Origin: Actinomycetota bacterium
GTDB taxonomy: Bacteria > Actinomycetota > Actinomycetes > S36-B12
DNA: 36,371 nt
Assembly: GCA_947449035.1 (NCBI GenBank)
Contig: CANFQC010000026.1
Coordinates: 1-36,371, forward strand
Direction: 5' to 3'
Part shown: piece by piece, positions 31,949-36,371 of the stretch
How positions within the stretch are numbered: position 1 is the stretch's first letter
Layout of the letters: each line of letters opens with the position of its first letter
Notes under the pieces: generated by a model
The model's database searches: none
What the model saw: only the letters and a program-made list of their open reading frames with translations
Told to the model about the DNA's origin: nothing
Translations under genes and position numbers: made by a program

Positions 31949-33436
31949 CTATTGTGGCCGATTCCCTGCGGTCTGCTCCGCCCGCTCCACGATGTGGCGT
32001 GCCATAGGCGGGAACACGAAGGCATGGAACGGTGCTACGGACCACCAATAGATGTGACCGGCCAGGCTCCGCGGCCAATAGACCGCGCGCTGCACAAGTC
32101 GTGATTCATTCGGCCCGATTGGCTGCACGTGGAATTCCAGCCATGCCCTACCCGGCATTTTCATCTCGGCGCGCAGTCGCAGGAGGTCGGGCTGATCCTT
32201 TGTCTCGACTCGCCAAAAGTCGACCGGCTCGCCGACCATCAAGTAGCGAGGATCTCGACGACCACGACGTAGACCCACTCCGCCGAGAAGGCGGTCGATG
32301 AGTCCGCGAATCTTCCACAGCAGGTTTGCCGAGTACCAGCCGTTCTCTCCGCCGATGCACTCCACTGCTTGCCAAAGATCGAGGGCAGAAGCGTGACAGT
32401 CGACCTCTCGGACATCGGTGTAGAGAGTGCCGCCCGACCACTGCGGATCAGTCGGTAGCGGATCGCTAGGTGCCCCCGAGGTAGCGGCGCCGGACCATCG
32501 CGTGATCACTGCGGCTTCACGAATGCGCGTGAGTGCGAGCTTGACCGCGGCATCGAAGGGAAGCAATCCCTCCTCGGGATCGGGAATCCAGGTTGCGATG
32601 TCGTGCTCTCGGCACACAGCAGGGTGCCTCAACGACTGAACGAGCGGCCGAGCGATGGACTTCGGCACCGGTGTCACGAGATTAATCCAGTGGCTCGACA
32701 GGCCAGGCGACAGCACATTGATGGGCAAGATGATGCGGCGGGGAAGCCCTGCCACGCGCGCATAGGCCTGCATCATTTCCTGATACGACACGACTTCCGG
32801 CCCGCCAATGTCGAAGGATCTGTTTACCTCAGGAGGTAGATCCGCCGCGAGGACCAGGTATCGAAGGACGTCGCGGATGGCGATCGGCTGCGTTCGGGTG
32901 CGCACCCATCGTGGGGTGATCATCGCGGGCAGACGCTCGGTCAAGTAACGAAGCATTTCGAATGACGCTGAGCCTGAGCCGATGACGACTGCGGCGCGAA
33001 GCTCGACGGTCGGCACACCGGATCCACGCAGAATCTCGCCCACATTCACACGCGACCGCATATGCGGGCTCATGCGGTCGACTGATACATCGGGAGCGAG
33101 CCCGCCGAGGTACACGATGCGTCTCAATGAACTCGCCTTGGCGGCTTCGGCGAACGCCGTGGCCATGTCGCCTTCGGAGCTTTCGAGATCACGGCCGTGC
33201 TGGAGCGAGTGCATGAGGTAATAGGCGACATCGCACTGCTGCATCGCATGCTGAAGGTCGGTGATGCTCTGGGCGTCACCTTGGACAATCTCGACCTGAT
33301 TGGCCCAGGGCATGTCTCGGAGTTTCTCCGGCGAGCGCGCGAGCACTCGCACCTGATGGCCCGCCGCAAGCAGCTGAGGTACGAGTCGACCGCCGACGTA
33401 GCCGGTGGCTCCTGTCACCAGGCTGCGGGTTGTCAT
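31949..33436 (-). CDS. SDR-family NAD(P)-binding protein with C-terminal DUF2867-like domain
   Basis: 495 residues. The N-terminal extended/atypical SDR domain (about 1-300) has TGATGYVGGRLVPQLLAAGH and RVLARSPEKL, and resembles NAD(P)H-binding nucleoside-diphosphate-sugar epimerase-like proteins. The C-terminal part (about 335-490) with WQAVECIGGENGWYSANLLWKIRG and a late LVQRAVYWPRSLAGHIYWW matches DUF2867. The reaction is unknown. The ATG overlaps the mechanosensitive channel stop by one base (TAATG), so the genes are coupled. Confidence 0.85.
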   Translation of the reverse strand: MTTRSLVTGATGYVGGRLVPQLLAAGHQVRVLARSPEKLRDMPWANQVEIVQGDAQSITDLQHAMQQCDVAYYLMHSLQHGRDLESSEGDMATAFAEAAKASSLRRIVYLGGLAPDVSVDRMSPHMRSRVNVGEILRGSGVPTVELRAAVVIGSGSASFEMLRYLTERLPAMITPRWVRTRTQPIAIRDVLRYLVLAADLPPEVNRSFDIGGPEVVSYQEMMQAYARVAGLPRRIILPINVLSPGLSSHWINLVTPVPKSIARPLVQSLRHPAVCREHDIATWIPDPEEGLLPFDAAVKLALTRIREAAVITRWSGAATSGAPSDPLPTDPQWSGGTLYTDVREVDCHASALDLWQAVECIGGENGWYSANLLWKIRGLIDRLLGGVGLRRGRRDPRYLMVGEPVDFWRVETKDQPDLLRLRAEMKMPGRAWLEFHVQPIGPNESRLVQRAVYWPRSLAGHIYWWSVAPFHAFVFPPMARHIVERAEQTAGNRPQ

Positions 33437-34395
33437 TAGTCCAGTCTGGGGGGTGGGGGCGTTTGTGGCGAACCGGGCATGATCTGACCGGGTATCTGCC
33501 TCATCATCATCGGCATCACGATTCCGGCGCGGTCGAATGCGAGCTTGATGCGCTCACGGATCGTGCGAGCCAAAATGATCTGCTTCTCGGGCACAGCCTT
33601 CGCCGTAACACGAACGACCATCGCCTCTCCGGACATTGACTCCACGCCCGCGAACGTGGGCTTTCCGAGAAGCATGTCGTCGTAGGTCGGGTCTTCATCC
33701 ATATCAATGGCCACGCTCTCGATTAAGTCGCGAACGCGATCAAGGTTCTCGTCGTAGGCGACCGGGATATCGACAGTCGCAAGAGTCCAGCCTTGGGAAC
33801 GGTTTGCCACACGCAGGATCTCGCCATTGCGGACGTACCAGACGACGCCTGACAGATCGCGAAGTCGCGTGTATCGCAGGGCGACTTCCTCCACCGTTCC
33901 GATGGCTGGGCCAAGGTCGACGACATCGCCGACGCCGAACTGATACTCAACGATCAAGAAGATGCCCGAGAGGTAGTCCTTCACCATCGTCTGTGCGCCG
34001 AAGCCAAGTGCGACTCCGACTACTCCTGCGCTGGCAAGTAGAGGTGCGACGTTGACACCGAGTGCTTCGAGGACCATCAATGCCGCGATACCCCAGACGA
34101 TCAGCGACACCGAGCTGGTGAGAAGCGTTCCGATCGCGTTGGCCCGCTGCTCGGTGCGCTGATTCATCAGCATCTCGGAGAGCTCTGCGGTTCGGGTGTA
34201 CTTGCGAGTCTGCTCGAGGCGTTCGATGCGTGCGCGTTCGGCGGTGCGCTTGACGATCTTGTGGATGATGCGCACCACGACGATCTGCGCGATGAGCGCG
34301 ACAACGATGATGATGACGATCCGCAGGGGAGTGCCCGTGAGCCACTCGAGCGGGGTGTCGTACCAGTTGGGCTTTGTTGCTGCGGCAATCATCAT
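33436..34395 (-). CDS. MscS-family mechanosensitive ion channel
   Basis: 319 residues. Three N-terminal membrane helices (about 24-45, 90-115 and 118-140), the third being the Gly/Ala-rich pore helix ASAGVVGVALGFGAQTMVKDYLSGI. The beta domain with FGVGDVVDLGPAIGTVEEVALRYTRLRD is classic MscS. It releases solutes on hypo-osmotic shock. The ATG at 34395 overlaps the peptidase stop as ATGA; a GTG at 34404 is also possible. The short C-terminal tail ends in proline-rich QTPPPPRLD. Confidence 0.93.
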   Translation of the reverse strand: MMIAAATKPNWYDTPLEWLTGTPLRIVIIIVVALIAQIVVVRIIHKIVKRTAERARIERLEQTRKYTRTAELSEMLMNQRTEQRANAIGTLLTSSVSLIVWGIAALMVLEALGVNVAPLLASAGVVGVALGFGAQTMVKDYLSGIFLIVEYQFGVGDVVDLGPAIGTVEEVALRYTRLRDLSGVVWYVRNGEILRVANRSQGWTLATVDIPVAYDENLDRVRDLIESVAIDMDEDPTYDDMLLGKPTFAGVESMSGEAMVVRVTAKAVPEKQIILARTIRERIKLAFDRAGIVMPMMMRQIPGQIMPGSPQTPPPPRLD

Positions 34396-36371
34396 GATGT
34401 CCACTTCCGGAAGAACGCCAGGGTATCGGCGGTTTCCTCGATCGACTTGTCAATGGAGCGAGCGCCGTGGCCCACGTTGCCCTCAGCGCGAATCAGGATG
34501 GGGCGAGTGCCCGAAGTTGCGTGCTGCACCGCTGCGCAGAGCTTGCGACCGTGCATGGGGTCCGTGCGGGTGTCGTTGTCGAACACCGCGAACATCGTCG
34601 CCGGATAGTCAGTGCCCTCGTGAACGTTGTGATACGGCGAGTAGTCAATGAGCCAGCCGAACTGCTCAGCGATCTCTGGGTCGCCGTACTCAACTGTCCA
34701 GGTAGGGCCGAGTTCGGAAGTCGTGTACCGAATCATGTCGAGCAACGGAGCCACGCACACTACGGCGTTGTAGAGCTCGGGACGTTGTGTCATTGCTGCT
34801 CCGACGAGTAGGCCACCATTCGAGCCGCCGAGGATGCCGAGTTTGGATGAGTCTGTGTACCCCTCGGCGATCAGGTACTCGGCCGCGGCATGGAAGTCGT
34901 CATAGACATTCTGCTTAGAACCCAGCATGCCGGCGCGATGCCAGTCCTCGCCCTCCTCGCCGCCGCCGCGCAAGTTCGCGACCGCCCACACTCCGCCGCT
35001 CTCGACCCACGCGAGGATCGATGCGGAATACCCGGGCGTGAGCGGAATGCCGAACCCGCCGTAGCCGTACAGGATGGTCGAGCGCGGCTGATCGGGAACC
35101 TCTGTCGGGGCGATGACGAACATCCGCACGAGAGTGCCATCTTTGGATACGTACTCGATCTGGCGGGAGAACACCTTCGGCACCTCAACGGCTCCGGGGG
35201 GCGAGGCATGCAGAGCGACCTCGCGCGTACGCGCATCGAAGGTGTAGATGTGCGGGACCGTGGTGTGGTCGGTGTAGACGAACCAGCAGACCGGGCCGCC
35301 GTCTAGGTGCTGCACCGGGCCGCCGATGGTGCCTGCGCCGGGTAGCGGCACCGGCGAGATGTGCGAGCCGTCGACTGCTGAATGAAGGCTCATCTCGCTC
35401 ACGCCGTGGCGCGTGCGCACGACGAGAAGTACGTCGTGCTCAAGCTCAGGGCCATCGAGCAGGGCGTACCCATCAAGTACTGCGTCGGGATCCTCAGGAA
35501 TGAGATCAGTCCAGGTGAAGGGATCCTCATGCGAGGCGACTGCAAGACGCGCATACGGTGCATCGAAATCGGTGCTGATGTAAATGCGACCGTCACGCTC
35601 GAAGGACAGCGAAGTCTGCGCGTCGACATCGCCCTGGATGAGGGTGAACGACGGGTGCGCGGGATCGCATGCATCGAGATCGGAGATCCAGAGGTCATTG
35701 CGCGGCTCGGTGCCCTCGGATGCAGATACCTGTAGCCAGCGGCCATCGCGGCTGACCTCGACTCCGTAGTAATTGGTCATGGTCATGCCGGCCCCGAAGA
35801 CGAGAACGTCTGCCTCGGCAGGCGTGCCGACCACGTGCAAGTAGACGCGGCGGTGGAAGTTCTGCTCCGACTCCGGCAGAAGTTCGGGCGCGATGCGACG
35901 TACGTAATAGAACGCGAAGCCACCGATCAGCCAAGCTATGGGGGAGTAGCGGCACCGATCTATCGGACCCTCGATGGTCTCGCCGCTGGCGACGTCCATC
36001 ACGTAGAGAAGTGATTCCTCATTGCCACCGACTGAGAGTTGGTATGCGAGGCGGTCGCCTTCCTTAGACGGCTGCCAGGAATCCAAGGTGGTGGCGCCGG
36101 TGGGATCGATCGCCATCGGATCGATGAGCGTGCGCTCGGTTCCATCGGCTTCGACGACGTAGAGGACAGAGAACTGCTGCCCAGGTTCGCGACGAATCAG
36201 GAAGTAGCGATCACCGCGCCAGTAGGGCGGGGAGACGGTTCCGGCACCGAGTAGTTCGCCCACGCGGGTAACGAAGCCCTCGCGCGAATCCCAGTCGGCC
36301 TGCTCGCTGGCGAAGAGCTCTGCTTGTGCGCCCGCCCACGCGAGGGTTCGGGGGTCGGCGGCATCCTCGAG
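34392..36371 (-). CDS. prolyl oligopeptidase family S9 peptidase, N-terminus cut by window edge
   Basis: 659 residues are visible. The frame is open to the right edge and begins LEDAADPRTLAWAGAQ, the usual early segment of prolyl oligopeptidases, so only a short N-terminal piece is missing. The beta-propeller fills the first ~400 residues. The C-terminal alpha/beta hydrolase has the nucleophile in LGGSNGGLLVGA, the acid in DNDTRTDPMHG and the His in EGNVGHGA. It cleaves short peptides after proline in S9A relatives. The stop overlaps the channel start by 4 bp. Confidence 0.93.
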   Translation of the reverse strand, partial: LEDAADPRTLAWAGAQAELFASEQADWDSREGFVTRVGELLGAGTVSPPYWRGDRYFLIRREPGQQFSVLYVVEADGTERTLIDPMAIDPTGATTLDSWQPSKEGDRLAYQLSVGGNEESLLYVMDVASGETIEGPIDRCRYSPIAWLIGGFAFYYVRRIAPELLPESEQNFHRRVYLHVVGTPAEADVLVFGAGMTMTNYYGVEVSRDGRWLQVSASEGTEPRNDLWISDLDACDPAHPSFTLIQGDVDAQTSLSFERDGRIYISTDFDAPYARLAVASHEDPFTWTDLIPEDPDAVLDGYALLDGPELEHDVLLVVRTRHGVSEMSLHSAVDGSHISPVPLPGAGTIGGPVQHLDGGPVCWFVYTDHTTVPHIYTFDARTREVALHASPPGAVEVPKVFSRQIEYVSKDGTLVRMFVIAPTEVPDQPRSTILYGYGGFGIPLTPGYSASILAWVESGGVWAVANLRGGGEEGEDWHRAGMLGSKQNVYDDFHAAAEYLIAEGYTDSSKLGILGGSNGGLLVGAAMTQRPELYNAVVCVAPLLDMIRYTTSELGPTWTVEYGDPEIAEQFGWLIDYSPYHNVHEGTDYPATMFAVFDNDTRTDPMHGRKLCAAVQHATSGTRPILIRAEGNVGHGARSIDKSIEETADTLAFFRKWTS

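Noticed and set aside
1-36371. CRISPR arrays, insertion sequences, phage or toxin-antitoxin genes
   Set aside because: No regularly spaced repeats, transposase, integrase or phage structural proteins were seen on either strand.

Overview
The window is a chromosomal segment from an actinomycete (Actinomycetota). Five things point there: the actinobacterial coproporphyrin-type heme gene set with HemQ; a [2Fe-2S]-type ferrochelatase; an assimilatory APS reductase next to a SirA-type sulfite reductase; GTG starts and stop/start overlaps; and a right-hand gene order that, from memory, mirrors the ssb-like/ettA/thioesterase/aglA/glbO region of Mycobacterium (Rv2478c to Rv2470). A Brp/Blh carotene dioxygenase suggests a retinal-using, probably aquatic, lineage. 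No rhodopsin gene is in the window. Sampled lines run about 42-53% GC in much of 1-7200 and about 58-70% to the right of it.

Region A (1-7171) looks like an accessory catabolic block: a PucR-type regulator, a 3-hydroxyisobutyrate-dehydrogenase-like enzyme, an alpha/beta hydrolase, a carboxymuconolactone-decarboxylase-like protein, a luciferase-like flavin monooxygenase, a protein that fuses a flavin reductase to a GntR/FCD regulator, and an M24 (creatinase/Xaa-Pro) hydrolase. Four metabolic genes run leftward from a 297-bp divergent intergenic region. The fusion and the M24 gene run rightward from it. The substrate is unknown. The set resembles two-component monooxygenase pathways for small heterocycles or esters.

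Region B (7232-9819) holds a methyltransferase, a J-domain membrane protein, tRNA-Arg(UCU) and an SDR-fold protein that lacks the usual catalytic Tyr/Lys.

Region C (9836-20239) is the heme cluster. Leftward: hemE-hemG-hemQ-hemH-hemB-hemL, then a SerB-like HAD phosphatase. Rightward: hemA-hemC-hemD. Together they cover glutamyl-tRNA to heme by the coproporphyrin-dependent route. hemE and hemA diverge from a 54-bp gap in which both start codons lie 6-7 nt after a TANNNT hexamer, which suggests leaderless transcripts.

Region D (20229-24503) is a leftward sulfite-reduction and siroheme operon: sir-cysH-cysG-cbiX. It uses uroporphyrinogen III made by region C to build the siroheme that Sir needs.

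Region E (24735-36371) holds a short SSB paralog, Blh, EttA, a hotdog thioesterase, a conserved unknown protein, a small membrane protein, a GH13 alpha-glucosidase, truncated hemoglobin GlbO, an SDR-DUF2867-like protein, an MscS channel and a prolyl-oligopeptidase cut by the right edge. The first gene is probably cut by the left edge.
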